From CAYZXL01 sp964482435 (GTDB lineage Bacteria; Auribacterota; JABMQX01): a stretch of DNA of 38,127 bases. Below the pieces are notes generated by a model. The model was given only the letters and a program-made list of their open reading frames with translations, had not been told where the DNA came from and made no database searches. The position numbers and the translations under genes are program-made. The stretch covers positions 1 to 38,127 of the forward strand of contig CAYZXL010000048.1 of the NCBI GenBank assembly GCA_964482435.1, read 5' to 3'. This document shows positions 16,110-24,256 of the stretch, in pieces (position 1 is the first letter of the stretch; each line of letters opens with the position of its first letter).

Positions 16110-16451
16110 GTGAATCGTCATCCTGCGATTGCGCTGCTTGGTGCTGTTATCGTAGCTTTTCTGGGGCTGACGGGCTGTTCTGAGAGCCGTCAGGTGCGCC
16201 AGGACCCGTTTGCCACGCGCAAGGCGATCATAGCTAAGAAGAGGCACCGCGCAGCCCGCTCGTGGAAAGCTTCTCCGAGCCCGCAAAGCCCAGAATACAT
16301 TTTCGGCGATGCCGGGAATGGATTTCTTCCATCGGGCGCGACTACAAGCGCTGCCCGTCCTGAGCAACGAACGAAGGACCACCAGAAGAAAAAACCCGCA
16401 AATCCCGCTCGCACGACGCCGCGAACCACCAGGGCGTCGGTCGAGGAATGA
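16110..16451 (+). CDS. Small basic lipoprotein
   Basis: This 113-residue protein starts at GTG 16110 directly after GGGAGGAAGG. The N-terminus, NRHPAIALLGAVIVAFLGLTGCSES, is a clear lipoprotein signal with lipobox LTGC. The mature part is hydrophilic, rich in Lys, Arg, Ala and Pro (KKRHRAARSWKASPSPQSP, KDHQKKKPANPARTT), and probably disordered. I do not recognise a family. The charge suggests contact with anionic surface polymers, which is speculation. A minus-strand frame overlaps it but contains only repeat-derived peptide. Confidence 0.6.
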   Translation: MNRHPAIALLGAVIVAFLGLTGCSESRQVRQDPFATRKAIIAKKRHRAARSWKASPSPQSPEYIFGDAGNGFLPSGATTSAARPEQRTKDHQKKKPANPARTTPRTTRASVEE

Positions 16452-17046
16452 TTCTCCGCTGAGCACGAGCGATTCCGCTGAGGTCCGGGAGACCATCTGC
16501 CCTGCCCTGAAAATGACCGCTGCGCGGTGAGGAGGCAGGTCTCTCGCAAAGCCGCCAAGACCCAGAGAACCACGCCCTGTGAACCCTCCGAGCCTTTGCG
16601 TCTTGGCGAGAGAAAACCGAATCCGGGTTCTCGCCTCAAAGTGACCGCCGTGCACACTGGATTCTCATGGCCTCCGGGTGTGCGAAGCTCGTGAAGGACT
16701 TCGGTTGGAAGAGGAGGGGCAGGAAGGGCTTGTGAGGGCGAGGAAAAGGCTTCTGTCGGGGTGGGATTGAGGTCTGGATGCAAGCCCCTGGTGAGCACTC
16801 CGGGCCGCGGTCAATCGTTTTCGGTTGATTTCCCCGAAACAATGATTTTCGGTTGAAACCAGGCGCGAAAAGACGGGATGGAACTGTGCTCCATCCCGTT
16901 CAACTAATGGGTGGCTTCTTGTTGGGAGTTCCCGTTTATAGAATCACGGTGTCAGTCACGCCTGGTCGTCAGCGCTTGAGGCCAAAGTCTCGACTGTGGC
17001 GCTGCGGGCCCCTCGCCCCAGACTGGCTCGCAGGTGAAAGCCGACG
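16452..17046. other. Intergenic region with repeats and a terminator
   Basis: About 595 bp without a supported gene. A segment near 16580-16620 (GAGCCTTTGCGTCTTGGCGAG) belongs to the same low-complexity dispersed class as the ctctgcg..ctctgcggtt blocks elsewhere. TTTTCGGTTGA occurs twice within 40 bp (about 16818-16855). The hairpin at 16873-16899 is listed separately. Confidence 0.5.
16873..16899 (-). terminator. Probable intrinsic terminator of the pseudopilin gene
   Basis: Perfect 10-bp arms ACGGGATGGA and TCCATCCCGT with a 7-nt loop, followed on the minus strand by CTTTTC. It lies about 150 bp past the stop of the gene at 17047-17391. Confidence 0.55.
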
Positions 17047-17391
17047 TCACTCCAGCGGTGGCAGAATGTGGCCCTGAGTCGGACCCAGGCTGCACGTCGG
17101 CTTCTCGCGCACAAGCCCGTAATTATAAACCCCATCTGCCGGGCAACTGGGGATTTTCTTGATGTACAGGTTGACCTCGGCGACGTCCACAGGGTCTTCC
17201 GTCCCCTTTTTATTCATCAACGCCCAGGTCTGCTTGGCGTAGTTAATCTGCCGGAGGTTATTGATGCAGATTGTTTTTCTCGACTCCGTGGCTGCCTTCA
17301 TCCCCGTCGGAACGGCAATGGCGACGATCGTGCCAATGATGCTGACGACGATCATGAGTTCGATCAGCGTGAATCCCCTTTTCGTTCCCAT
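17047..17391 (-). CDS. Type II secretion/type IV pilus-like pseudopilin
   Basis: This is a 114-residue protein. The N-terminus, KRGFTLIELMIVVSIIGTIVAIAVP, is a textbook class III prepilin signal: basic leader, cleavage before Phe, Glu at mature position 5, then a hydrophobic helix. It would be processed by a prepilin peptidase and built into a pilus or pseudopilus. CINNLRQINYAKQTWAL and the Cys-containing tail (SCPADGVYNYG..PTCSLGPTQGHILPP) resemble the short pseudopilins abundant in PVC genomes. No secretion or pilus assembly genes are nearby, so it is a stand-alone member. A GGAG precedes the ATG, and a hairpin terminator lies downstream. Confidence 0.9.
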   Translation of the reverse strand: MGTKRGFTLIELMIVVSIIGTIVAIAVPTGMKAATESRKTICINNLRQINYAKQTWALMNKKGTEDPVDVAEVNLYIKKIPSCPADGVYNYGLVREKPTCSLGPTQGHILPPLE

Positions 17392-17709
17392 TAACGACTC
17401 TCCACTCGGACCCCGGATAGGTCAGTTCGCAAAATCAGTGCCACTCCGATAACCCACGCGGAGGCCTCCCCAACACGCACAGATACGATTAGGTTAGAGA
17501 CAACGCAGCACCGTACTTGCCCCCTCCATGCGCAAAACCACATACCCGTAGCGGGATTCTCCCCAGCGCGTCGGTGTTTTCCTCCTCGCGGCGTCTCCGC
17601 GGCGGTCCGGCGATAACTCAAGACGGCAAAGAAAACGAGGGGGACGGGCGCGGGCAGGATGTGTTGTCCGCGGTGAATCTTTTGCTGAATTGAGCTGGCG
17701 CGAAATGCC

Positions 17710-17737
17710 TTGACAGGCTTCAACGTGAAGTCACAAT
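17710..17737 (+). promoter_or_regulatory. Sigma-70 promoter of secreted-protein gene
   Basis: TTGACA (17710-17715), a 16-bp spacer and CACAAT (17732-17737), about 90 nt before the ATG at 17828. Confidence 0.5.
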
Positions 17738-17827
17738 AGGATCGGAGAGCGGGGATCACGCGAGCGACTGCATAATAATCATCGTTGGGCAACAACATTC
17801 GCACACCAAAACAGGAGGGAGCGTGCG

Positions 17828-18460
17828 ATGCGAACAACTCTTGCCGTTCTTGTTGTGGCGAGTGTGCTCGCCGTTGGGCAACCCGGTTTCGCGAAGGTCA
17901 CGGCGACGACGGTCCGCCTGTATATGCAGACAATGGACCCGTCCAAGCTTACGTACACCGTCCCCTCGGGGACAGTGTTCATCCTGCAACATGTGGGGTT
18001 CTCAACAAGCTGGACACAAACCCGGGTGATTCAGATCCTGCCGCCAGGCGGGAACAAGTACTCCAGCATCGTTGAGTTGACCTTTAGCAAGTCATTCAAC
18101 ACGCTCGACCGGGAGCTGAAACTTCCGGCTGGAACAAACATTGTCTCGCTCAACACCATGACCATGGAGGAATGCATCCTGTTCGGCGTGTTGGCGGATG
18201 ACACCGACCTCTACGCAGCACTCGGGGGCGAGTTGACGAATCCGTCGCTTGCGGGAGGATTCCTCTCGGCAGACCTTGTTCTGAACTCCCCACGCCCCGC
18301 TGTGGTCGCCGCCGAGTCAACGGGACAACTGGATTCCCCCAACTGGCGAGGGGAGCCGGACGCCGTGACCGCGACCGCAGACCGGCGAATCCACAGGGTC
18401 CGCGTGAGCGCCGGCGCAGGCGAAAGCAAGTTTGTTCGAGCCTCCGCCCGTGCCCGCTAG
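17828..18460 (+). CDS. Secreted protein of unknown function
   Basis: This 210-residue protein starts at ATG 17828 with AGGAGGGAG upstream. A Sec signal covers about 1-22 (RTTLAVLVVASVLAVGQPGFA). The mature part is beta-rich (TVRLYMQTMDPSKLTYTVPSG, VIQILPPGGNKYSSIVELTF) and has no recognised motif. The final 50 residues are rich in Arg and Ala and look disordered. It has its own promoter upstream and is followed by a set of nested inverted repeats, so it is probably monocistronic. Confidence 0.7.
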   Translation: MRTTLAVLVVASVLAVGQPGFAKVTATTVRLYMQTMDPSKLTYTVPSGTVFILQHVGFSTSWTQTRVIQILPPGGNKYSSIVELTFSKSFNTLDRELKLPAGTNIVSLNTMTMEECILFGVLADDTDLYAALGGELTNPSLAGGFLSADLVLNSPRPAVVAAESTGQLDSPNWRGEPDAVTATADRRIHRVRVSAGAGESKFVRASARAR

Positions 18461-18513
18461 GCCGATGACTGAAAGGTCCCGGGGCCAGTGCGTGCCGACA
18501 CCTGGCCATCGGC
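18461..18513. repeat. Nested inverted repeats after the secreted-protein gene
   Basis: Arms GCCGATG (18461-18467) and CATCGGC (18507-18513) enclose arms GGCCAG (18483-18488) and CTGGCC (18502-18507). This could form a stem-loop ending transcription of the upstream gene; no T tract follows. Confidence 0.4.
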
Positions 18514-18522
18514 AAGTGCGAC

Positions 18523-18555
18523 TTGACTTAACTCGTACAGAGGCTACAATAGCCT
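18523..18555 (+). promoter_or_regulatory. Methyltransferase promoter with operator-like palindrome
   Basis: TTGACT (18523-18528), a 16-bp spacer and TACAAT (18545-18550). The -10 box is embedded in the perfect inverted repeat AGGCTA-CAA-TAGCCT (18541-18555). A protein bound there would block the promoter; the N-terminal HTH of the methyltransferase itself is the obvious candidate. Confidence 0.65.
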
Positions 18556-18590
18556 GTGGAAGATAAAGGAAGTAAGGCGAAGATGCGAAC

Positions 18591-20153
18591 ATGGATGAGA
18601 GCAAAAAGGTACTTAATCTGAGCGAGGCTGCGAAGTTGATTCGCGTGAGCGCTAAGACCTTGCGAGACCTGGCTCGGCGCAAACGGGTGCCGTGCCAGAA
18701 GGTCGGCTGGGAGTGGCGCTTCCTTCTCCCAAGCCTCGAGCGGTGGCTTGCCGGTGAGATGGACACCTCCAGGCTGGCGGAGTCTACGGAAGCATACGGG
18801 CAAGCAACGGCTTTCCCGCCCGAGGCAACAGCCGATGACGAGACGACTGTGTCTCGATTCGGAGATACCGGTTTCACAAAGAATCGGCGCGAGCCCCTTC
18901 ATCGCTGGGTCCCGTGGATCGCCGGTTTCTCAGCAGCTTTCGTGGAAGAGGTCCTGAGCAAAGCGGTCTCCGGAAACCCAGCGGACGCGACGGTTCTCGA
19001 CCCCTTCGCAGGCGTGGGCACAACGCTCGTGGAAGGCCTAAAGCACGGCTACAACGTCGTGGGATTCGAGATCAACCCGTACGCAGCCCTCGCGTGTGAG
19101 GTGAAACTTTGCTGTGTCGGGTGCAAGCTTAAGCCGCTAACGGAGGCGATCAACAAGCTGGAGGACCTCCGCCGGAACCCGTGGATGAGACGAGCACAGC
19201 CGAGGTCGAAACCACCAGCCAACTTCAAGAGCAAGAGGCCTTTCTTCAGTCCCGCTGTTGAACGTGAAGTACTCCTCCTTCAAGACTTCATAAGTGAACA
19301 AACGCACGGCTTCGTAAAGAACCTGCTGAAGGTGGCCCTTGGCTCCGTTATGGTCAGTTTCTCCAACTACTCTTATGAACCGAGCCTCAGCACCCGTTCG
19401 GCCGCTGGCAAGAATGACATCGAGCACGCGGACGTAATCGGGGACTTCTGCAACAAGCTCTGGGAGATAGCAGCCGACATCGGTTTTATCCAGCGGCACA
19501 TGAAACGCTTTGAACACACGCCCACAGCAGCGATCCACCGCCGTTCCTACCTGGACAGCTCTTCTCTGCTGCCACCGTGCAGCGTTGATGCGCTCGTAAC
19601 CTCACCTCCCTACCTGAACAACTACCACTACGTGCGAAACACCAGACCACAGCTTCACTGGCTTGACCTAATAAATGGAAATAGCGAGCTGAGGAAACTT
19701 GAGGAGGATAGCTTCGGTCGGTTCTGGCAAACGGTGCGGAGCGCTCCTCCGGTCGGGTTAGACTTCGACCTTCCGGAGCTCCAACAGGTGGTGGAATGTA
19801 TCCGAAAACAGAATCCCGAGAAGGGCACTTACGGAGGTAGCGGGTGGGCAAACTACGCTGCCACCTACTTCAATGACTGCAACAGGTTTTTCAGGGTAAC
19901 GCGCCGCGTGATGAAACCGGGGGGATGGGCTGTTGTCGTCATCGGCAACAACATCGTGCAGGGTGTTCACGTCGAAACAGATCGTTTTCTTGCACAGATT
20001 GGTGAGCTTCACGGCTTCACGGTTCAAGGTATGCACCGGGTGCGGAAGAAACGAACCGGGTCGAGCATCGTGAACTCGTCGGTCCGGGCAGGTTTCACCA
20101 GAAGACAGACTGAACTCCACGAAACCGCCGTCGAACTCAGAGCCCCCGAATAA
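18591..20153 (+). CDS. HTH-fused N4/N6-type DNA methyltransferase of a type II R-M system
   Basis: This protein of 520 residues has an N-terminal helix-turn-helix of the excisionase/MerR-like HTH_17 type: LNLSEAAKLIRVSAKTLRDLARRKRVPCQ..WRFLLPSLERWL (about 8-53). The S-adenosylmethionine site is DPFAGVGTTLVEGLKHGYNVVGFEINPYA (about 136-165). The catalytic motif is TSPPY (337-341), and KPGGWAVVVIGNN follows. The motif order, SAM site then catalytic site about 200 residues apart, fits an alpha-like arrangement with the target-recognition region between. TSPPY is most typical of N4-cytosine enzymes. It is convergent with an Eco29kI-like endonuclease whose stop lies 35 bp away. The promoter carries a palindrome suitable for self-repression by the HTH. 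The ribosome binding site is weak. Confidence 0.88.
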   Translation: MDESKKVLNLSEAAKLIRVSAKTLRDLARRKRVPCQKVGWEWRFLLPSLERWLAGEMDTSRLAESTEAYGQATAFPPEATADDETTVSRFGDTGFTKNRREPLHRWVPWIAGFSAAFVEEVLSKAVSGNPADATVLDPFAGVGTTLVEGLKHGYNVVGFEINPYAALACEVKLCCVGCKLKPLTEAINKLEDLRRNPWMRRAQPRSKPPANFKSKRPFFSPAVEREVLLLQDFISEQTHGFVKNLLKVALGSVMVSFSNYSYEPSLSTRSAAGKNDIEHADVIGDFCNKLWEIAADIGFIQRHMKRFEHTPTAAIHRRSYLDSSSLLPPCSVDALVTSPPYLNNYHYVRNTRPQLHWLDLINGNSELRKLEEDSFGRFWQTVRSAPPVGLDFDLPELQQVVECIRKQNPEKGTYGGSGWANYAATYFNDCNRFFRVTRRVMKPGGWAVVVIGNNIVQGVHVETDRFLAQIGELHGFTVQGMHRVRKKRTGSSIVNSSVRAGFTRRQTELHETAVELRAPE

Positions 20154-20187
20154 GTATCCCCGCATGGCATGGGGCAGTACGACACAC

Positions 20188-20769
20188 TCACTCCGACTGC
20201 GTAAAGGAATCTTGCAGCTTCCGGAGCACCTGTTCGAACGACTCCGCGGCTGCAAGCTCGGCAGCCCAGGGCCGGCCAGGATGGAGGATATCCCAACGGG
20301 GTCTTTTCATCCCGTGCCTTCCTGCACCTGGATCATGGTTGCCGAAACCGTCAATGGCGACGTTCCAAACGGGTTTGTAGTGTTCAACGAGAAAACGCTC
20401 CGCAAGCGTGATCCAAACCGGTACAACGACGAGGTAGCGACACGTAAAGTCGTCCAGTCTCAAGTTCTCTGCCTGCTCAACGCTTTTGGCATGCTGCTTG
20501 AGCCTCTGGCAGAGTTCCCGGCCTGCTGATGCGGATCGCCCTCCTTTGCGAGCCCCTGTGGGCACTGCCATCCCCACATAGATCGGCGGAGGGCAGTGCG
20601 CTTTCACCAGCGGGGCATACCCCTCGAAGTCACCGTGATAGTAAATGGCGTACACCCCGGCGCCTTCGAAGGTTTCACATGGCGGGAGCGGCGCTTCAGG
20701 CCCGCACAGCAGCGCCTCAACAATACTCCTTGCGAGGTTATCGTAGTCCAAGGGATCGTACGCTTGCAT
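20188..20769 (-). CDS. Eco29kI-like GIY-YIG restriction endonuclease
   Basis: This 193-residue protein (Eco29kI is about 214) is started at ATG 20769, which has GGAG 7 nt upstream; a longer frame to 20790 lacks one. The GIY-YIG core is visible as GVYAIYY (38-44) and PIYVG (62-66). The helix ELCQRLKQHAKSVEQAENL (with Arg 89 and His 93), WITLAERFLVEHYKPVWN (Glu 124, Asn 136) and DGFGNHDPGAGR follow. The order and spacing match the Eco29kI family, whose type enzyme cuts CCGCGG. It is a type II enzyme protected by the convergent methyltransferase. The specificity here is inferred from family only. Confidence 0.9.
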   Translation of the reverse strand: MQAYDPLDYDNLARSIVEALLCGPEAPLPPCETFEGAGVYAIYYHGDFEGYAPLVKAHCPPPIYVGMAVPTGARKGGRSASAGRELCQRLKQHAKSVEQAENLRLDDFTCRYLVVVPVWITLAERFLVEHYKPVWNVAIDGFGNHDPGAGRHGMKRPRWDILHPGRPWAAELAAAESFEQVLRKLQDSFTQSE

Positions 20770-21123
20770 TGTCCATCTCCAGCTCGGCAAGCTTCAGCGA
20801 TCAGGCGAACTTCCGTCCGTCACTTTGGAAATCCACAACAGGGAGAGTACCTCTTTGTGAGGGCCATGACCAAGAACTCATGGGGCCTGAGCCGTACAGG
20901 CGCGGCTCCACCGAACTCCTGAGCAGGCCGAGACGTCCTCACCGGCGATAGAAGGCTCAAGTTCAATGTTTGCCGATCAGTCCTTAAGTTGTCAAGCACG
21001 AGTTTTTTGGTTCTCGGGAAGAATCAGCGGATCCATCCAGCACGCGCTATGATGCTAAGGGACGACCCCTGGGAGAAATGGGGCCGCGCTCGCCCTTGTG
21101 TTTCAACGGTTTCTCTGATCATC
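20770..21123. other. Intergenic region without recognised gene
   Basis: About 354 bp between the endonuclease gene and the end of the phage-like operon, both on the minus strand. It should hold the endonuclease promoter, but none was clear. No gene or repeat was recognised. Confidence 0.4.
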
Positions 21124-21405
21124 CTAAGGCGAAGATCGCCGGGCGGGGTCAGGGGTGCGGGCGAGGCGGGAGAGCTCCTGTCGCATCTCCCTGACGAGCT
21201 GCTCTATGGTGGTCACTTTCTCGAGTAGAACGGCCGTATTCTTCTCGTTCCGGCTGATTTCCTTCTCGCCCTCGTTGACCTTCTCCTCGAGGGACCCGAC
21301 GCGGCTTATGGTCATGGTAGAGACCACCGAGAAGTAAGCCACGATAACGCTTACGATGGTCAACAGCGTCTTAATGAGCACGTTTCTGTTGTTTGCTCGG
21401 GCCAT
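21124..21405 (-). CDS. Membrane-anchored coiled-coil protein (holin/XhlA-like)
   Basis: This 93-residue protein has one N-terminal membrane helix (VLIKTLLTIVSVIVAYFSVV, about 9-28). A heptad-like coiled coil follows (VGSLEEKVNEGEKEISRNEKN..VLLEKVTTIEQLVREMRQEL) with a short basic tail. Size and plan resemble XhlA/hemolysin-like or holin-associated proteins that close phage structural operons. It overlaps the preceding gene by 35 nt. A lysis role is inferred from position. Confidence 0.65.
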   Translation of the reverse strand: MARANNRNVLIKTLLTIVSVIVAYFSVVSTMTISRVGSLEEKVNEGEKEISRNEKNTAVLLEKVTTIEQLVREMRQELSRLARTPDPARRSSP

Positions 21406-21559
21406 AGACCGCCTCGTTGCGATGCGCGCAGCTCATGCACGCAGCCGCGTTCTTGTACTCGACGCCCTGGTAAAGCTGGCACTGGAAGGCGTTGATTTCC
21501 TTCTTGAAGAGCGGGCAAAACATCTTCTCGCCCGGGCTGGAACCGCCGGACTGCACCAT
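21371..21559 (-). CDS. Small cysteine-rich protein of the phage-like module
   Basis: This 62-residue protein is started at ATG 21559, 4 nt after the stop of the gene before it; an open frame to 21601 is less likely. Four cysteines in the order FCPLFKKEINAFQC and AACMSCAHR could bind zinc. Short Cys-rich proteins of this kind occur beside phage tail and lysis genes, but I do not recognise a family. It overlaps the membrane protein gene downstream by 35 nt. Confidence 0.6.
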   Translation of the reverse strand: MVQSGGSSPGEKMFCPLFKKEINAFQCQLYQGVEYKNAAACMSCAHRNEAVYGPSKQQKRAH

Positions 21560-21563
21560 CTTC

Positions 21564-21980
21564 TCACCACCCGACGCTGTATTTAATCTCGCATGTCCCA
21601 TACTGGCTTGCCACGCCGACCTCCTTTGCGGAGACCTTCGCGTATTTCATGCCAGATATGGGAACGTCCACCTTGAAAAAGTCGTACGTCCCCGGCGGCG
21701 AAAGTGCCTCGAGAGTGTACGTCTTTACCGAAAGCGAGACCTCGTTGTCCGTTTCGCAGTAGAACGCTGTCCCGTCAACGCTCAGCTCGACTTTCAGGAC
21801 GACGGAGTTGCCGGTCTCTCCAGTTCCCATGGTGTACTTCACCAGAAGGGAAAGGAAGCCGTAGTCCTCCACTTCGATGACCGTCCCCGGGACGAACGAA
21901 GCAGTGAGCTGCGAGCTCTGTCTTATCGTCCCGTTTCTTGTTTCTGCTCCCGCGATTCGTGTTCTTACCGCCTCTTTCAT
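21564..21980 (-). CDS. Beta-rich phage appendage-like protein
   Basis: This 138-residue protein has AGGAGGAGGAAG immediately before ATG 21980. The sequence is almost wholly beta (GTVIEVEDYGFLSLLVKYTM, SVVLKVELSVDGTAFYCETDNE, VPISGMKYAKVSAKEVG) and lacks signals or motifs. This is consistent with a beta-sandwich appendage, neck or decoration protein. Assignment rests on its place between the spike gene and the lysis-like genes. Confidence 0.65.
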   Translation of the reverse strand: MKEAVRTRIAGAETRNGTIRQSSQLTASFVPGTVIEVEDYGFLSLLVKYTMGTGETGNSVVLKVELSVDGTAFYCETDNEVSLSVKTYTLEALSPPGTYDFFKVDVPISGMKYAKVSAKEVGVASQYGTCEIKYSVGW

Positions 21981-22133
21981 CTTCCTCCTCCTGTGGGATA
22001 TGTCTTGTTTGAAATCGGTCTCCTGATATGGGATGGGAAGCCGCCCGTTCAGTCGCCTCCTTTCACCGGCTCGGCCGCACGACGCATCCTGTGCGCCGAT
22101 TGTCCTGCGCCGCTTGTGCGCTCGTCCCCACGC

Positions 22134-23210
22134 TTATATGTCGGCGTCCGAGATGTTGTTTGGAGTGCCGATGAGGTTCGTGATGTCCGCGTCAATGGCG
22201 CCGGAGTCCACGTTGAAACAGCACTCGAAAATCTTCGCGGTAACAGCGCCCGTCGCGTGAATGCACTCCGTGGCGGAGCCGCTTTTTCGCACGATGCTCG
22301 ACCGAACAACCGTCCCCGTTACTCCCGCGGAAAAGGTGATCCCGTAATTACTCCCGCCGGCGGAGATGTCGCATCTCTGAATCAAAATCCCATTTGCCGC
22401 AGTCGAGACGTAGATTCCCACCCCGTTCGTGACAATTTGACAATTGTCAATAACGCTGTTGTCCCCGCCGCTGCCGACGTTGATTCCGTCGAACGCAACG
22501 CTGTTTTCAATCCTGCAATCCGCGATCCTGGCCCCGGCGCCGTTGCAGTAGATTCCAACGGAGGCGCTCCCTATGCCGTTGTGGATGATCGAGCACCTCC
22601 TCAATTCCGCAGCAGCCGAGATTTTCAAGACGCCGCCATCGGAAGCCGTCCCCGTCATGACAACATCGAATCCTTCCATCGTCGCTGCCGCTGTTATGGA
22701 CATAACGTAGTTGAGGTTCGGCGGACTCCCCGTGATGGTTACTTTCCCGACCGCCCTGAGATGAACCGCTTTATTGACCACAAGCTCTGACGAACCCTGG
22801 TCGTACGTCCCCGGATAGACAAGGACCGTGTCTCCGGATTGCGCCGCGGTAATCGCCGCGCTGAGCGTCGTGAAGCGTTTTCCCGACTTCGCCACTTCCA
22901 CGACGCCCTGCGGCCGCGTCATAATCCCCGCGGGATTCTGTCCATCGTTTGCTATGACGAATTCGTCCTCCGAAACGTCGTAGCTGAGATACGGCTCATT
23001 CGCCTCGCCCGTGTTGGCGACGATTTTCTTGTCAACGACGTTGGAGTCGTCGCCGACGGTGATTGTGTTCTTGTGGCGGCCGTCCGCGTAGTGCTCCTCG
23101 CCCACTGCGGTGTCCAGGACGTCGCTGTTGCCGTTCACCTCATCGTCCCAGTCAACGTCCCCCTTTGCCGGCTTTGCTAAGTTCAGATTTGGTGTGTAAG
23201 TGGATGCCAT
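22134..23210 (-). CDS. Phage tail spike-like beta-helix protein
   Basis: This 358-residue protein is started at ATG 23210, which has AAGGAGG 8 nt upstream; the open frame continues to 23297 without a better site. The N-terminus, TYTPNLNLAKPAKGDVDWDD..NGNSDVLD, is the virion-attachment pattern common in phage tail fibres and spikes. From about residue 110 a parallel beta-helix begins (SGKRFTTLSAAITAAQSGDTVLVYPGTYD). Coils continue to the end (GIYCNGAGARIADCRIENS, GIYVSTAANGILIQRCDIS). There is no signal peptide, unlike the chromosomal beta-helix proteins at 10910-15660. The likely role is binding or depolymerising a host surface glycan. Confidence 0.8.
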   Translation of the reverse strand: MASTYTPNLNLAKPAKGDVDWDDEVNGNSDVLDTAVGEEHYADGRHKNTITVGDDSNVVDKKIVANTGEANEPYLSYDVSEDEFVIANDGQNPAGIMTRPQGVVEVAKSGKRFTTLSAAITAAQSGDTVLVYPGTYDQGSSELVVNKAVHLRAVGKVTITGSPPNLNYVMSITAAATMEGFDVVMTGTASDGGVLKISAAAELRRCSIIHNGIGSASVGIYCNGAGARIADCRIENSVAFDGINVGSGGDNSVIDNCQIVTNGVGIYVSTAANGILIQRCDISAGGSNYGITFSAGVTGTVVRSSIVRKSGSATECIHATGAVTAKIFECCFNVDSGAIDADITNLIGTPNNISDADI

Positions 23211-23293
23211 TTTCGTTTCCTCCTTTTTTCGAGACTCCGCACGCTTCGCGGTCTCTGCGCTCTCGCCTGCGAGAAGTGCGACCCCTGCCCGCC

Positions 23294-23806
23294 TCAATAT
23301 CCGAACGGAAGCCGCCCGTAAGCGCTGACTCCGAAGCCCGGATAATCAAACGTCGGCACGTACCCGATATTCATGTAGATCTCCACTCCATATACCGGCG
23401 GTTGCCGAAGCCTATCCTTGTGCCCCCAACTGTATTTCTTGATGTCGAACTTGCTCGACGAGAACTTGAACGCGGTGCACGTGCCATTAAGGTTGTAGTA
23501 GGGCCTGAGGGCGTTCTTGATGTCCTGCTCGAGGTCCATGATTTTTTTCCGCGAGCCGTCGTTGATGCTTCTTTCCGGGTCAGACTCGAGCATGTATCCG
23601 GTGATGACCAGGACAAACGTCGCCTCCAGCGGATACGACTCACTCTTCTCAATTACGTCGCTCGGCTCGAGCATGATTACGGTTCTCTTACTCCCGTTGA
23701 GGTTGTCCCTCTCCCTCTCGTAGATTCGGTTTACGTAAGTGCTCAGAACAGAGTCCGCGGCGAGAATCGCCTTCACCTCGTTGAAAAGTTCCTTTGGTGT
23801 GCTCAT
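23294..23806 (-). CDS. Phage tail-completion/minor tail-like protein
   Basis: This 170-residue protein begins STPKELFNEVKAILAADSVLSTYVNRIYE. It has a conserved-looking centre (KRTVIMLEPSDVIEKSESYPLEATFVLVITGYM) and a Tyr/Gly-rich tail ending GRLPFGY. Length, fold pattern and position after the connector gene fit tail-completion or tail-terminator proteins. No family could be fixed from sequence alone. Its stop lies 84 nt before the spike gene start. Confidence 0.6.
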   Translation of the reverse strand: MSTPKELFNEVKAILAADSVLSTYVNRIYERERDNLNGSKRTVIMLEPSDVIEKSESYPLEATFVLVITGYMLESDPERSINDGSRKKIMDLEQDIKNALRPYYNLNGTCTAFKFSSSKFDIKKYSWGHKDRLRQPPVYGVEIYMNIGYVPTFDYPGFGVSAYGRLPFGY

Positions 23807-23825
23807 CGCCTTCGCCCCTCATTTC

Positions 23826-24254
23826 TCATGCCCTGAAAATCTCCACTCCGCCCGTCTCAATCTCGTCTTCAAAATCCTCGTCATCGTCGGTGGAGATGTC
23901 GAAAGAGAGGGAGGTCATCTTCTCGTCAAACAGCCGACGATACTTCGCCGACTTGACGTCGAAAATGTCCCCTTCCTTCGTTGACAGCCAGTTGAAAATC
24001 AGAAAAAGCGCGTGGAGCACCGAGACCGTCTTCAGGTCCGCTTCGTCAACCACGTCGTTCATCGTCTTCTCGCCATTCTTCACCTTCCACCGAAGTGTCT
24101 CCGGCAGCCGAGTCAGGATGATTTCGTCAACGATTCTCTTCGACTCCGCGTGCTGTGAATCGAAACTCGTCGTTGGCGGCTCCGTCTCCGGCAGATGGCT
24201 CAGGATGTCCGGCTCGTACGCCAGAAGGTCGTCGTCTGTGCTATAGTTGGCCAT
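23826..24254 (-). CDS. Head-tail connector-like protein
   Basis: This 142-residue protein is started at ATG 24254, with AAAGGAGGA upstream; a TTG at 24260 is in frame but is poorer. It begins ANYSTDDDLLAYEPDILSHLP, like head-tail adaptor proteins. A helical middle (RIVDEIILTRLPETLRW, VSVLHALFLIFNWLSTKEGD) and an acidic C-terminus (STDDDEDFEDEIETGG) follow. It begins 2 nt after the stop of the glycosyltransferase gene, so the two are translationally linked. Confidence 0.6.
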   Translation of the reverse strand: MANYSTDDDLLAYEPDILSHLPETEPPTTSFDSQHAESKRIVDEIILTRLPETLRWKVKNGEKTMNDVVDEADLKTVSVLHALFLIFNWLSTKEGDIFDVKSAKYRRLFDEKMTSLSFDISTDDDEDFEDEIETGGVEIFRA

Positions 24255-24256
24255 TT

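Noticed and set aside
16071..16798. Two overlapping minus-strand frames of about 200 codons opposite the small lipoprotein
   Set aside because: Both are composed of repeat-derived peptide, while the plus strand has a lipobox signal and ribosome binding site.
21492..22790. Forward 432-codon frame opposite the phage spike region
   Set aside because: Antisense shadow; the minus strand carries a run of genes with strong ribosome binding sites and phage-like motifs.
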